A stretch of DNA of 53,480 nucleotides from Thiobacillus sp. Its GTDB lineage: Bacteria > Pseudomonadota > Gammaproteobacteria > Burkholderiales > Thiobacillaceae. The stretch's first letter is position 1. Every line of letters starts with the position of its first letter. This document shows positions 25,374 to 35,021 of this stretch, piece after piece. The stretch covers positions 1-53,480 of the forward strand of contig JANJWF010000039.1 of the NCBI GenBank assembly GCA_024709685.1, written 5' to 3'. The notes under the pieces were generated by a model. The model saw nothing but the letters and a program-made list of their open reading frames with translations. It was not told the origin of the DNA and did not search any database. The translations under genes were made by a program, and so were the position numbers.

Positions 25374-26168
25374 ATGAAAAGACTCGCCATTGCGGGCGCC
25401 ATCTTAGCATCGGCCCTCGTTGTGCCGGCGTGGGCCGGCGCCGCCGAGTTGAGCAAGACCACGATCAGGGCGGCCGACGGCACCGAAGTGCCGGTCGAAG
25501 TCGCCACCCCCGCAGGCAAGGGCCCCTTCCCGCCGGTGCTGTTCATCCACGCCAAGCGCGGCTACGAAGGCGACGAGCGCGCCCACGTGCGCGAACTCGC
25601 CGAGCAGGGCTTCCTCGTCGTCGCGCCCGACTGGCAGAGCGGCCGCTTCATCGAGCGCTGGCCGTCGGCGCACAACCCCGAAACCGAAATGGACGTCGAG
25701 GCCGGGCTGGATTACCTGAAGTCGCTGCCGAACGCCTGCAGGCAGCCGGTCGGCATCGTCGGCCTGTCGCGCGGCCCCTATTACGCGATCCGTCTCGCCG
25801 CCAAGCGCAGCGCCGACATCGCCGCCATCGTCAGCTACTACGGCCACATGCAGAACCCCAACGCGCCGGAGCCCGACCAGTTGTTCCGCATCGCGCCCGA
25901 GCTCACGCAGATCACCACGCCCATCCTCTATCTCATCGGCGAGCAGGACTACGAACTGCGCCGCATGAATGGCGGTCGCGCGTTCTACGCGCTGTGGGAG
26001 CGCGGCGTGCCGGTGGAGTACCAGGTCTACCCGATGGCACGGCGTGCCTTCGACTTCCGCCCCGACCAGACGCCGGAGGAGAAGATCGCGACACGGCATG
26101 CGCGCGAGCGGGCGAAGGACTGGTTGATCAAGTGGATGAAGCTGACGCCGCAGATGCGGTGTCAGTAG
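25374..26168 (+). CDS. Exported dienelactone-hydrolase-family protein, altered catalytic triad
   Basis: 264 residues with a signal peptide (cleavage about residue 23, WAGAAE) and an alpha/beta-hydrolase fold. The nucleophile elbow is GLSRG (Ser132) rather than the Cys of true dienelactone hydrolases. The acid is likely Asp192 in IGEQDYE. The family's catalytic histidine, normally in a YPGAGHAF-type motif, is replaced: the sequence reads YPMARRAFDF, placing Arg224 there. Hydrolase activity is therefore uncertain unless another histidine substitutes. An ACAGGAG site precedes the ATG. Confidence 0.82.
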   Translation: MKRLAIAGAILASALVVPAWAGAAELSKTTIRAADGTEVPVEVATPAGKGPFPPVLFIHAKRGYEGDERAHVRELAEQGFLVVAPDWQSGRFIERWPSAHNPETEMDVEAGLDYLKSLPNACRQPVGIVGLSRGPYYAIRLAAKRSADIAAIVSYYGHMQNPNAPEPDQLFRIAPELTQITTPILYLIGEQDYELRRMNGGRAFYALWERGVPVEYQVYPMARRAFDFRPDQTPEEKIATRHARERAKDWLIKWMKLTPQMRCQ

Positions 26169-26354
26169 TTTTCGGGCTTGCGATACGACGGGGTATCTCG
26201 GTGAGTCGGGAATATTGATACCGCGGAAATCACGACCGAGGGCGACGCCGGGGTAGGCATCCAACGTGCGTGGCCTACGATGAAATGGCAGGTTTTCGAC
26301 TACTCGACAGATCTCGCAAGACCCAGTTTGCGAGTCGCTTTCACCGGGGGCACG

Positions 26355-26810
26355 ATGAATTCCGCCTATGCCTTGGCCCTGCTGCTTGCCGGGCTCACGT
26401 GTCAGCCCGCATACGCCGCGCCGCTTTACAAATGGGTGGATCGTTCCGGCCACGTGACCTATTCCTCCCGCCCACCGCCTGAGGGCACCCCGGCCGAGAA
26501 AGTGCAGGAACCGCCGCAGCCCACCGCGGAAGAAATCCGCCAGACCGGGGAACGGGCGAAGAGAATAGAAGAACAAGCCGCCGAACTGGAAAAGCAGCGC
26601 CTCGAACAGGAAGCCAGGGAGGTCGAGGAAGCCCGGCTCCGTGCACTGCAGTCTCCTCCGCCGCCCATCGTGATCGAAAAGCCGGTTTACATACCCCAGC
26701 CGCTCTATTACCCGCCGGTCATGAAGCCGCCACGGGCGCGGCACGCTGACAAGCCTCCCCTCCGCCGGCCCGACGGGCCGGACAGGGCGACGCGTGACGC
26801 CCCGTTTTGA
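26355..26810 (+). CDS. DUF4124 periplasmic protein
   Basis: 151 residues. A signal peptide (ALLLAGLTCQPAYAA) is followed directly by the DUF4124 motif PLYKWVDRSGHVTYSSRPP, a Glu-rich coiled coil (about residues 50-95) and a Pro/Arg-rich tail. DUF4124 proteins are common in beta- and gammaproteobacteria and have no assigned function. The frame is open from 26280, but the signal peptide fixes the start at 26355. Confidence 0.84.
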   Translation: MNSAYALALLLAGLTCQPAYAAPLYKWVDRSGHVTYSSRPPPEGTPAEKVQEPPQPTAEEIRQTGERAKRIEEQAAELEKQRLEQEAREVEEARLRALQSPPPPIVIEKPVYIPQPLYYPPVMKPPRARHADKPPLRRPDGPDRATRDAPF

Positions 26811-26847
26811 TTCCTTCCGCTTCCCGGTACACACAACCCTTCATCGG

Positions 26848-27060
26848 GGGATCGAGCGCAGTCGTGCGCTGGCGATGGAGCCGAAGGTGCTGCTGATGGA
26901 CGAACCCTTCGGGGCACTCGACGCACTCCCAGCGCCCTGCAGGACGAGCTGATGAAGATCGTCGCCGCGACGAGGCGAACGGTCACATGGTCACCCTCGA
27001 CGTCGATGAGGTGCTGCGTCCGACCGCATCGTGATGACCACGGCCCGGCCGCCGCCGCTC
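26848..27060 (+). pseudogene. Remnant of a nitrate/sulfonate-type ABC transporter ATPase (NrtD/SsuB-like)
   Basis: Fragments of one ATPase appear in successive frames: RALAMEPKVLLMDEPFGALDAL (Walker B and D-loop region), then LQDELMKIVAATRRTV, then MVTLDVDEVL (H-loop position, His replaced), then DRIVMTTARPP. At least three small indels separate them, and the Walker A half is missing. The closest architecture is the nitrate ABC ATPase NrtD/NrtC. Confidence 0.75.
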
Positions 27061-27128
27061 CACACGCTTTCTCCACGTCTATATTTCAGATGGGCAGACC
27101 CTACCGGCACATCGTTCAAGGAGACCTC

Positions 27129-27575
27129 ATGTTCAATCGAATCTTGGTGGCAGTGGATGCGAGTGAAACGGGTGATCGCGCATTGGAAGCCGCAATCGGC
27201 CTCGCCTCCACGCCGCAAGCCATTCTGCGGATCGTGCACGTGATCGATACCACCAATCTCAATATGGAGGGCGAGGTTTTCGAACCGCCCGATCTGTTGG
27301 AGCGTCTCACCCAGAGGGGCCAGTCGATCCTGGACAAAGCCGAAACGGCCGCAAAAGCTGCCGGGGTGGCGGTTGAAACCGGCCTCATCAAGATCGAGAC
27401 GCTGAGTCAGCGTATTGCCGAGGCCATCGCCAACGATGCCGAAGCCTGGTCGGCCGATCTCATCGTCGTCGGCACTCATGGCCGCCGCGGCCTGAAACGC
27501 CTGTTTCTCGGCAGCGTCGCCGAGGGAACCGCGCGCCTTGCGACCAGGCCTGTCTTGCTGATCCCCGGGAAATAG
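27129..27575 (+). CDS. Universal stress protein, single domain
   Basis: 148 residues with the UspA fold: ILVAVDASETGDRAL at the N-terminus and the ATP-binding signature VVGTHGRRGLKRLFLGSVAEGTARLATRPVLLIP (G-x2-G-x9-G-S), suggesting an ATP-binding type. AAGGAGACCTC precedes the ATG. The frame extends upstream through the ABC-ATPase debris, but homology starts at 27129. It lies just before minCDE. Confidence 0.93.
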   Translation: MFNRILVAVDASETGDRALEAAIGLASTPQAILRIVHVIDTTNLNMEGEVFEPPDLLERLTQRGQSILDKAETAAKAAGVAVETGLIKIETLSQRIAEAIANDAEAWSADLIVVGTHGRRGLKRLFLGSVAEGTARLATRPVLLIPGK

Positions 27576-27723
27576 GCGTCGCCCACATTCGACCGGCGAC
27601 AGCTTGCCGAACTGCCCGGGCCCAGTCGTGGCAAGGCGCGGTTGCCCCGTATGGCGGCTGGGGCTAGACTCTCGGGGTTTGCTTTCGAACTGTTTTCCGT
27701 GAACCCACTCCGCCCCGCCTGCC

Positions 27724-28446
27724 ATGCCGCGCCGACGTGAGCCCCGCCCAGCGCCCGCACTCGAACTGAAAACCACGCGGTTCGCCGGCATCCAGATCAT
27801 CCTCAACAGCACCGAACACGCGGCGCTGAACACCCACCTCACCACGCTGTTCGCCGCCACCCCCGACTTTTTCGGCGGCGAGGCGGCGGTGTTCGAATGC
27901 GGACGCCTGCCGGCCGACGCCGCGCCGCCCGACTGGGCGTGGCTGGTGCAGGAACTGAAAAGCCGCGGGCTCAACCCGTTCGCGGTGCAGAACGCTTCAG
28001 GTGAACTGGCTGCGGCCGCCGCACAGGCGGGACTGCTGGTGCTCAACGCCGCCGGACCCGCGCCGGCGCCGGAACCCGCGCCGCCTACCGACACCGCACC
28101 GGTGCCGGCTGCCGCACCCACCCGCTTCGTCGACAAGCCGTTGCGCTCCGGCCAGCGGGTGTACGCGGCGGGCGGCGACATCGTGGTGCTGGCGGCGGTC
28201 AGTCCCGGCGCCGAAGTGATCGCCGACGGCAGCATCCACGTGTACGCGCCGCTCAAGGGCCGCGCACTGGCGGGGGCGCGCGGCGACACCTCGGCACGCA
28301 TCTTCACCACCCATCTCGAGGCCGAGCTGGTATCAATCGCAGGCGTGTACCGCACCTTCGACGCTGCGCCGGACACCGCCGTGGCAAAGAAGCCGGCGCA
28401 AATCCGCCTGGCCGAAGCCAGCCAGATCGTCATCGAACCTCTCTAA
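27724..28446 (+). CDS. minC: Septum site-determining protein MinC
   Basis: A 240-residue inhibitor of FtsZ polymerisation away from midcell. The N-terminal domain (LELKTTRFAGIQIILNS) is joined by a Pro/Ala linker (about residues 112-130) to the beta-helical C-terminal domain with LRSGQRVYAAGGDIVVLAAVSPGAEVIADGSIHVYAPLKGRALAGARGD, including the MinD-binding RSGQ motif. First gene of minCDE. Confidence 0.95.
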   Translation: MPRRREPRPAPALELKTTRFAGIQIILNSTEHAALNTHLTTLFAATPDFFGGEAAVFECGRLPADAAPPDWAWLVQELKSRGLNPFAVQNASGELAAAAAQAGLLVLNAAGPAPAPEPAPPTDTAPVPAAAPTRFVDKPLRSGQRVYAAGGDIVVLAAVSPGAEVIADGSIHVYAPLKGRALAGARGDTSARIFTTHLEAELVSIAGVYRTFDAAPDTAVAKKPAQIRLAEASQIVIEPL

Positions 28447-28469
28447 CCCCACATCAACAAGGAAGCTCC

Positions 28470-29285
28470 GTGACCACGATCATCACTGTCACCTCCGGCA
28501 AGGGGGGCGTCGGCAAGACCACCACCAGCGCCTCGATCGCCAGCGGCCTCGCGCTGCGCGGCTTCAAAACCGCCGTGCTCGACTTCGACGTCGGCCTCAG
28601 GAACCTCGATCTCATCATGGGCTGCGAGCGCCGCGTCGTGTACGACTTCGTCAACGTCATCCAGGGCGACGCCAACCTGCACCAGGCGCTGATCAAGGAC
28701 AAGCACGCCGACAACCTGTTCGTGCTGCCCGCCTCGCAGACGCGCGACAAGGACGCGCTCACCAGCGAGGGCGTGGAGAAGGTGCTGAAGGAACTCGAGC
28801 ATCAGGGCTTCGACTACGTCGTCTGCGACTCGCCCGCCGGCATCGAGCACGGCGCGGTGATCGCGCTCACCTTCGCCGACGAGGCGATCGTCGTCACCAA
28901 CCCGGAAGTCTCGTCGGTGCGCGACTCCGACCGTATCCTCGGCATCATCCAGTCGAAAAGCCGGCGCGCCATCGAGGGCCGCGAACCGGTGAAGGAGCAC
29001 CTGCTCGTCACGCGCTACGACCCGAAGCGCGCGCACGAAGGCGAGATGCTGACCTACACCGACATCCAGGAACTGCTGCGGATTCCGCTGCTGGGCGTGA
29101 TTCCCGAATCCGAGGTCGTGCTGCAGGCATCCAACCAGGGCATCCCTGCGATCCACCAGAAAGGTACGCCGGTCGCCGACGCGTATCAGGACGCGATCGG
29201 CCGCTTCCTCGGCGAGGAGCACCCGCTGCGCTTCGTCGAATACGAAAAACCGGGTTTGTTAAAGCGCCTGCTCGGAGGCAAGTGA
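28470..29285 (+). CDS. minD: Septum site-determining ATPase MinD
   Basis: A 271-residue membrane-cycling ATPase that carries MinC and oscillates with MinE. The deviant Walker A is [10 protein letters not shown] (residues 9-18). Switch and Walker B regions are [15 protein letters not shown] and [11 protein letters not shown]. The C-terminal amphipathic membrane-targeting helix is LLKRLLGGK. It lies 23 bases after minC and one base before minE. Confidence 0.97.
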   Translation: MTTIITVTSGKGGVGKTTTSASIASGLALRGFKTAVLDFDVGLRNLDLIMGCERRVVYDFVNVIQGDANLHQALIKDKHADNLFVLPASQTRDKDALTSEGVEKVLKELEHQGFDYVVCDSPAGIEHGAVIALTFADEAIVVTNPEVSSVRDSDRILGIIQSKSRRAIEGREPVKEHLLVTRYDPKRAHEGEMLTYTDIQELLRIPLLGVIPESEVVLQASNQGIPAIHQKGTPVADAYQDAIGRFLGEEHPLRFVEYEKPGLLKRLLGGK

Positions 29286-29286
29286 C

Positions 29287-29541
29287 ATGTCCCTGCTCTC
29301 TCTCATTTTCGGCGAAAAGAAACACACTGCCTCGGTCGCCAAGGAGCGCCTGCAGCTCATCATCGCACGCGAGCGCGTGGGCCTGTCGGGCCCGGATTTT
29401 CTACCCGATCTGCAAAAGGATCTGGTCGCTGTGATCTCGAAGTACGTTCCGATCGACCCCGCTGACATCAAGGTGGCGCTCGAGAAGCAGGGCAACTACG
29501 AAGTCCTGGAAGTCAACATCGTGCTGCCCGAGGGGCGCTGA
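29287..29541 (+). CDS. minE: Cell division topological specificity factor MinE
   Basis: 84 residues. The N-terminal membrane-targeting and MinD-activating segment ([28 protein letters not shown]) is followed by the dimerising topological-specificity domain ([36 protein letters not shown]). One base separates it from minD. Confidence 0.96.
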   Translation: MSLLSLIFGEKKHTASVAKERLQLIIARERVGLSGPDFLPDLQKDLVAVISKYVPIDPADIKVALEKQGNYEVLEVNIVLPEGR

Positions 29542-29805
29542 GCCCACGCTCGCCAGCGCGGCGAATTTGCAGCTGTCCCACAGACCACAAAGCGAGCCAT
29601 GCCACAATGCCTGCAAGCGGTGAGCGACAAAGGGATGCGCGGGACAGCACCCGTCGCAGGCGTGAAATCAGCGTTGACTGACCCTAGGGTTTGCCCGCAG
29701 TGCGGGTTGCCGGATTTGCGCAATCATTCCATACTCATCTTATACGCACGGCAGAACGCATCCGCGAACGACCGCCAGTCGACGTGAGGAGATGGTCATC
29801 AGAAA

Positions 29806-30657
29806 ATGAAACAGATTTTGGTGGCAACCGACTTCTCGCAATATGCGACCCAGGCGATCGACCGGGCCGTGCTGCTGGCCACTGAACACCAGGCGGCACT
29901 CGATATCCTGCATGTCATCACCCCGGCATCGGTCGACGCGCTCTGCGAGTTCCTGCCCGATCCCCGGCCCGTCGTCGAAGAAAAACTCACCAATTCCTTT
30001 TTTTCGCAGCTCTACGATTTTATCGATCGGCAGGAATCGAGGCGGTCCATCACGATCCGGGCCCGCGTCCAGATCGCCGAAGTCGAAGCCGGCATCATCG
30101 AAGCGGCGGACTCATGCGATGCGGATCTGGTTGTCCTTGGAAGCCACGGCGAACATTTTGCCGATGAACTGTTTGTCGGCACCACTGCGGAAAACGTCCT
30201 CGCCAGGGCAACACGGCCGGTTCTGATCGTCAAGCAGAAAGCCGACGCACCCTATGGCAAGATCGGCGTGGCCGTCGATCTGACCGAGCGGTCGTCCGCC
30301 ACGGTTCACGAGGCGGATGCGCTGGCGCCGAACGCGACGATCAGTCTGTTGCATGCCTTCCAGGTGCCGAATCACGATCACCTCCGGCAACTCGGTGTGC
30401 CCGAGGCGCGCATCAAGCATTTGCGTTCCGACTTCCACGATCACGCCGCCCGGGAAATCGACAAGCTGGCCGCCGAACGGCAAGACGGACGCATTTTGCG
30501 TGTGGTCGAAATGGACTATCCGCCGGCCATGATACGGAGATGGACGGAGAAGATTCATTTCGATCTCATCGTGATGGGAAAGCACGGCGGCCGCCTGGGC
30601 AGCATGGCCCGGCACGTCCTGCGCAGCAGCGTTTGCGACGTCATGTTTGTCGGATGA
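29806..30657 (+). CDS. Universal stress protein, tandem domains
   Basis: 283 residues with two Usp domains. The first (1-145) begins KQILVATDFSQYATQAIDRAV and has LVVLGSHGEHFADELFVGTTAENVLARATRPVLIV. The second (about 150-283) has GVAVDLTERS and LIVMGKHGGRLGSMARHVLRSSVCDVMFV. The second signature has lost the usual G-S after the glycine loop, so only one domain may bind nucleotide. It follows minE after a 264-base gap in which I see no gene. Confidence 0.91.
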   Translation: MKQILVATDFSQYATQAIDRAVLLATEHQAALDILHVITPASVDALCEFLPDPRPVVEEKLTNSFFSQLYDFIDRQESRRSITIRARVQIAEVEAGIIEAADSCDADLVVLGSHGEHFADELFVGTTAENVLARATRPVLIVKQKADAPYGKIGVAVDLTERSSATVHEADALAPNATISLLHAFQVPNHDHLRQLGVPEARIKHLRSDFHDHAAREIDKLAAERQDGRILRVVEMDYPPAMIRRWTEKIHFDLIVMGKHGGRLGSMARHVLRSSVCDVMFVG

Positions 30658-30787
30658 ACGCAATGTCATTGCCGCAGGCAGGTACCGCGGAGCCGGCAAA
30701 AAAACCACGACCCATCGCACGTGGACGCAGGCCTGTACGAACCGGCAATGCTGTCAGACGGCGAGGTCAACGTGAGCAAGCGCACTT

Positions 30788-31588
30788 CTACCTGGAGGTC
30801 AGGTTCTCCAGGGAAATCACGTATTCTCGTCTGGCCGCGTCGTACTTCACACGATAGCTGGCCGGATAGTACGCTGGCAGGGCGAAGCGCTTCGGAAGCC
30901 TGACCTGCGCGATGGCATTCGGCTTCGTTTCGAGGAAAGCCTTCGTCATCATCGGTTCCAGGAAAACCACCTGCCCGTCGTAGAATCCGTAGACGAAAGT
31001 CCTGGTAAACGGCTGCTTGTTGAACTCGGGCGCGGCGGGATCGATCGCGTGGGCGCCCATCCGCGGCACCTCGGTTCCCTCCGGCAGGACATAGCCTTCC
31101 GGCATGAACCCGGGGGCCGGCGCCCGCCTGACTTTGGCGAGATCCGCTCCCGTCGCCGTGATCCGGTTCCGCTGCCCGGGACTGATCAAGTAGAAATGAA
31201 AGTCAAAGTGGGGCACGTCATAGACGCCCGGCGGGATATGTCCCTTCGGATTCCAGTCGATCCCTATATGGTTGTAGCCAGAACGTTCGGCTTCCTTTGG
31301 CAGGGTCAACACATACTCCCAGCCATCCGCGCCAGGGGGTGGCTGCGTGGGCAAACCAGCCAATGCCGCCTCTGACAGCCTCACGCCGATGGCGGCCGGC
31401 AGCCCGCTCGCGTCGAGCCTGACGAAGGCCTGGCCGGTGCCTCCTCCTATCGCTTGCGCCGGACCGTCGTAGGTTCCCGCCCTGGAACCCGGCCTTCCCG
31501 GTTCCGCGCAGGCCAGGAGCAAGGTCGCTGCCACCACCGCAAACAAGGCACCCACCCGTCCCGTAGCCGTTACACCGTGGTTCAGCAT
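30788..31588 (-). CDS. TTHB210-like (DUF5602) lipoprotein
   Basis: 266 residues. The lipoprotein signal is LLLAC (acylated Cys27). The core carries GIDWNPKGHIPPGVYDVPHFDFHFYLI, a cluster of His and Asp typical of the TTHB210-like/DUF5602 domain, followed by EGTEVPRMGAHAIDP. The conserved histidines suggest a metal site, but no function is assigned. The end YVISLENLTSR reaches the TGA at 30788. It is divergent from an MFS transporter. Confidence 0.75.
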   Translation of the reverse strand: MLNHGVTATGRVGALFAVVAATLLLACAEPGRPGSRAGTYDGPAQAIGGGTGQAFVRLDASGLPAAIGVRLSEAALAGLPTQPPPGADGWEYVLTLPKEAERSGYNHIGIDWNPKGHIPPGVYDVPHFDFHFYLISPGQRNRITATGADLAKVRRAPAPGFMPEGYVLPEGTEVPRMGAHAIDPAAPEFNKQPFTRTFVYGFYDGQVVFLEPMMTKAFLETKPNAIAQVRLPKRFALPAYYPASYRVKYDAARREYVISLENLTSR

Positions 31589-31750
31589 GGCTTCCCCTCC
31601 TTGTCCCGACTCATTGCCGACATCTTTTTTTCTAGCCGGCGATGGGTATTGTGCAAGCCCAGGTTGCCCCAGGCAGGCGCCGTGCCCTTATGATTGTGAA
31701 GAGAGATCCGAGCTCCGCCGCCCTGCATCCACCCTGAAACCAAGACGCAC

Positions 31751-33088
31751 ATGACGCTCCCCGATCCGCACGGGGCGGCCTTGACGAGCCAGCCCCCATC
31801 CAACCGCCTGCCGCCCATCCCGCTCGCCTGGCTGACCTGGGGCCTGCTTGCCAGCCTCTATTTCGTGGGCTTCTTCCAGCGCGTCGCGCCGGCGGTGATG
31901 GTCGACGAGCTGATGCGCGACTTCGCGATCGCCGCGACGATGCTCGGCAACCTCTCCGCCGTCTACTTCTACACCTACGCCGCGATGCAGATCCCGAGCG
32001 GGCTCCTGGCCGATGCGGTCGGCCCGCGCCGCGTCGGCGCCCTGGCGGCGGTCGCGGCCGCCGCCGGCATCGCGCTGTTCGCCCTGGCCGACAGCCTGTG
32101 GACGGCCACGCTCGGACGCGGCCTCGTAGGCGCCTCGGTCGCCGTCGCCTTCGTCGCCTGCATGAAGCTCGCCGGCCACTGGTTTCCCGCCAACCGCTTC
32201 GCCACGGTGACCGGCATCTCGCTCCTGATCGGCAACCTCGGCGGCGTACTCGCCGGTGTACCGTTGTCGGAGGCGGTCTCAGGCTTCGGCTGGCGCGCCG
32301 CGATGCTGGCGAGCGCCGCCGCGACGCTGGTGCTGGCGCTATTCGTCTGGCTGTGGGTGCGCGACGACCCCACCGAGCGTGGCTACGCCAGCCATGCGCA
32401 TCCGGAAGCGCTCAACAACGGCACAATGTCCGCCGCACGCGCCCTGATGCGGGTCGTCTCCGAACGCGACACCTGGCTGCTGTTCTTCGCCGGCGGCCTC
32501 ATCGCCGCGCCGGTGCTGACCTTCGCCGGCCTCTGGGGCGTGCCCTACCTGGTCCAGGTGCACGGGCTCGAGCGCAGCCATGCCGCGGTTTTCACAACCG
32601 TGATGCTGCTCGGTTTCGCGGTCGGCGGCCCGCTCCTGGGCGCGCTGTCCGACCGCATGGGCCGGCGCAAGCCGCCCTACCTCGGCGCGGCGCTCGCGCA
32701 CGCCCTCGGCTGGATGATCTTTCTGCTGGCGCCCGATCTGTCCTCGACGGCGCTCTATCTGCTGTTCGCGGTCATCGGCTTCTCCGCGGGAGGCCTCATC
32801 ATCGGCTTCGCTTTCTCGCGCGAAGTCAATCATCCGGGCGCCGCCGGCACCGTCGGCGGCGTCGTCAACATGGCCGTTCTCGGCTTCGCCGCCATCCAGC
32901 AGAGCGCCATGGGCTGGATCCTCGACCGCAACTGGCGAGGCACCGTGATCGACGGCGCCCGCGTCTACGACGCCGCCGCCTACCACGCCGCCTTTCTGTG
33001 GCTGGCCATCAGTGCCGCCGGTGCCGTGGTGTTCGTGGCACTGACGCGCGAGACCCGTTGCCGGCTGCGCTTCGACTCGGACGGCTGA
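31751..33088 (+). CDS. Major facilitator superfamily transporter
   Basis: 445 residues with twelve predicted transmembrane segments. The A-motif-like loop between helices 2 and 3 reads GLLADAVGPRRVG, and the equivalent in the second half GALSDRMGRRKPP. The N-terminal FFQRVAPAVM segment and the conserved EAVSGFGWRAAM place it among organic-anion/sugar-phosphate type MFS proteins. The substrate cannot be deduced from the sequence or the neighbours. Confidence 0.88.
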   Translation: MTLPDPHGAALTSQPPSNRLPPIPLAWLTWGLLASLYFVGFFQRVAPAVMVDELMRDFAIAATMLGNLSAVYFYTYAAMQIPSGLLADAVGPRRVGALAAVAAAAGIALFALADSLWTATLGRGLVGASVAVAFVACMKLAGHWFPANRFATVTGISLLIGNLGGVLAGVPLSEAVSGFGWRAAMLASAAATLVLALFVWLWVRDDPTERGYASHAHPEALNNGTMSAARALMRVVSERDTWLLFFAGGLIAAPVLTFAGLWGVPYLVQVHGLERSHAAVFTTVMLLGFAVGGPLLGALSDRMGRRKPPYLGAALAHALGWMIFLLAPDLSSTALYLLFAVIGFSAGGLIIGFAFSREVNHPGAAGTVGGVVNMAVLGFAAIQQSAMGWILDRNWRGTVIDGARVYDAAAYHAAFLWLAISAAGAVVFVALTRETRCRLRFDSDG

Positions 33089-33151
33089 AGCCTGTTACGT
33101 TGTTCGGAGAGCCCGCCCCGTATCCGAAGCGGCCAACCTGTGCGACCGCGC

Positions 33152-33748
33152 TTACTGGCTGATCGCCCTGGTGATCAGCGGCACCAGCGGCTCCGGCAGC
33201 TTGAGCTTGCCGGACAGGGCAAACGCCTGGGCGTTCTTCGACATCTTCTTCCACGTCTTGCGGATGATCTCCAGCCACTTCGCTTCGTCGTACTCGGGCT
33301 TGCTTTGCGCGAAGGCCAGCATGTAATGCTCGATGAACACCAGACTGGCGACATCCTCCAGCATCTGCGTCTCCGGATTGCTCTTGATGCCGCGCTTGCC
33401 GACGGCCTTCCTGACGCGTTCGATCATCGCGTCGTCGTAGCCGGCCTGGCGCATCAGTTCACCCGCGGTGTCTGCCTGGAACGTGTAAAGCCCGGTGCGC
33501 CAGGCATGATAGCCTTCCTTGGTCATCGGATAGGTATTGCGCGGCACCTTCCAGCGCTGGATGTGCTGGGCGCGCACCGCCAGTTGCGCCGCTTCGGACG
33601 CCTCCGGCGCAAAGCGGGCGATCATGTCCGACATCCGTCTGGCGTAAAGCAGTTCCTTCGGCTGGCCCTCGTCCTGATTGGGGTCTTCCGAATTGGCGGT
33701 ATCGAACAACGCCATCGCCCGGCTGAAACATTCCTGATTCTCGATCAT
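33152..33748 (-). CDS. DUF4202 protein
   Basis: 198 residues, all-helical. Recognisable DUF4202 features are the opening FSRAMALFDTANSEDPN, QHIQRWKVPRNTYPMTKEGYHAWR, the acidic and His-containing EDVASLVFIEHYM, and WLEIIRKTWKKMSK. The pattern recalls HD-like metal sites, but no activity is established. It converges on the MFS gene. Confidence 0.85.
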   Translation of the reverse strand: MIENQECFSRAMALFDTANSEDPNQDEGQPKELLYARRMSDMIARFAPEASEAAQLAVRAQHIQRWKVPRNTYPMTKEGYHAWRTGLYTFQADTAGELMRQAGYDDAMIERVRKAVGKRGIKSNPETQMLEDVASLVFIEHYMLAFAQSKPEYDEAKWLEIIRKTWKKMSKNAQAFALSGKLKLPEPLVPLITRAISQ

Positions 33749-34187
33749 CTTTCAATTCCTGGTAAGTCAAGGGGAACATCAACCCTCGACTATAAAGGCA
33801 ACTCTCGCCTGGCCGAAGCACAGAGCCGGATTGACATGGCTTCCACAGCGACTAGGTTTAGAAAGTCCGCTTTTCGCATGGTTCGCAGAACCACCGTTCC
33901 AGGTGGGAGGCGGCCGGCTGGCGTTGGAGGTAACGATGTTCACCGCCAATCCCTCACCCCGCTGGCCGGGGTATTACTAGCGGGGCGATTTTCCGAAACC
34001 GGACGATGCCGACCGGATCGACTTCACCGCGCCGCGAGGAGCGGCGAGCGGCAGTTGAGCAGGCTGCCCGTGCATCACATTTTGTCGCGTGTCGTCGGCT
34101 CACAGGACGCATCAGGCTGCCTTAAGTTTTGAAGTTCAGAGTACATCGACAGTCAGCGTCGACTGGACTCGATCGAAAGGAACAATC
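33749..34187. other. Intergenic, 439 bases; no gene recognised
   Basis: No frame in this stretch has a credible start, ribosome binding site and recognisable product. A CCCCG-CTGGC-CGGGG stem at about 33958-33972 is the only clear structure. The region probably holds promoters for the divergent DUF4202 gene and the small secreted protein. Confidence 0.35.
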
Positions 34188-34460
34188 ATGAAGCCAAGCC
34201 ATATTGCAGTGGTGCTGAGCGTCGCAGCAACCACGATGAGCGTGCTTTCGCATGCAGACGATCTTCCCAGACAGGCGACGGACAGGCACCGGAGCGGCTC
34301 AGGCATGCAAGCCGTCTCCACTCAGGCAACAATCGGACAGCCGGGCTATGGCTGGCGTTACTTTGTAGATGCACGCCAAGCCAGAGCAGTCGTGATCAGC
34401 CCTGAAGGAAACTATTTCTACAGCCACGGCAAAGGCCTCTCGCGAGTGAATCAGCCCTGA
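34188..34460 (+). CDS. Small secreted protein of unknown function
   Basis: 90 residues. A signal peptide (MKPSHIAVVLSVAATTMSVLSHA, cleaved near residue 23) is followed by a short polar mature part ending GYGWRYFVDARQARAVVISPEGNYFYSHG-like sequence. GAAAGGA lies seven bases before the ATG. I do not recognise a family. Confidence 0.62.
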   Translation: MKPSHIAVVLSVAATTMSVLSHADDLPRQATDRHRSGSGMQAVSTQATIGQPGYGWRYFVDARQARAVVISPEGNYFYSHGKGLSRVNQP

Positions 34461-34671
34461 AGGAGATTTTTTTGCAGTCACAAAGGTAACCGGCGCCGCC
34501 TGACCCGTTTCGAGCGGCGTGCGCCGGTACCCATAGCTGCCCCTCATTGTCTATAGCTGCCGGATCCTCATCCGCGCATCGGCCACCGTCAACGGGCTTA
34601 CTTTCGAACACCATCTGTCAGGCTCCCGGCCACAACCGTGCGAAGTCAAACAAAAGTTGGTGGTGATGGCG

Positions 34672-34938
34672 GGTGACAGCACTCCGATCCAATTAATCAT
34701 TCGTTGGATTAGGCTGGCCAGTTCCTGGTCGAGCTTGGCCAGTGAATCTTCCGGCATTTTTCCAACGCACCGACCACGAGACCGGTCAACGGACGTGGTG
34801 CGCGTACACAATGTCTCTACCTTTATCTGTCAAGCGTAGGCGTACAACACGCCGACCCTCCTCGCCACGCAGACGCTCCACCAAACCAGCCCGCGCAAAT
34901 TTGTCGAGCAGATTGCTCGCGGCCGACACGATGCTATT
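34672..34938 (-). pseudogene. MarR-family regulator, truncated and frameshifted
   Basis: Minus-strand translation gives SAASNLLDKFARAGLVERLRG and then EEGRRVVRLRLTDKGRDIV, the recognition helix and wing of a MarR repressor, followed by a stop. Continuation is in other frames: PLTGLVVGALEK, then MPEDSLAKLDQELASLIQRMI, the expected C-terminal dimerisation helix. At least two frameshifts are present, and the N-terminal 60 or so residues are missing. It is divergent from the sucrose operon, next to an AT-rich segment at 34940-34975. Confidence 0.72.
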
Positions 34939-35021
34939 TCATAATAATATTTACTAGCATACTATGTTTCAAAACCGTTTCCGTAAGCAATCGGGCATTT
35001 GATCTGCCCAGGAGAAAAGCC

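Noticed and set aside
34742-34957. A plus-strand ORF reading through the AT-rich patch before the sucrose operon
   Set aside because: It is antisense to the MarR remnant, which explains the coding signal better.
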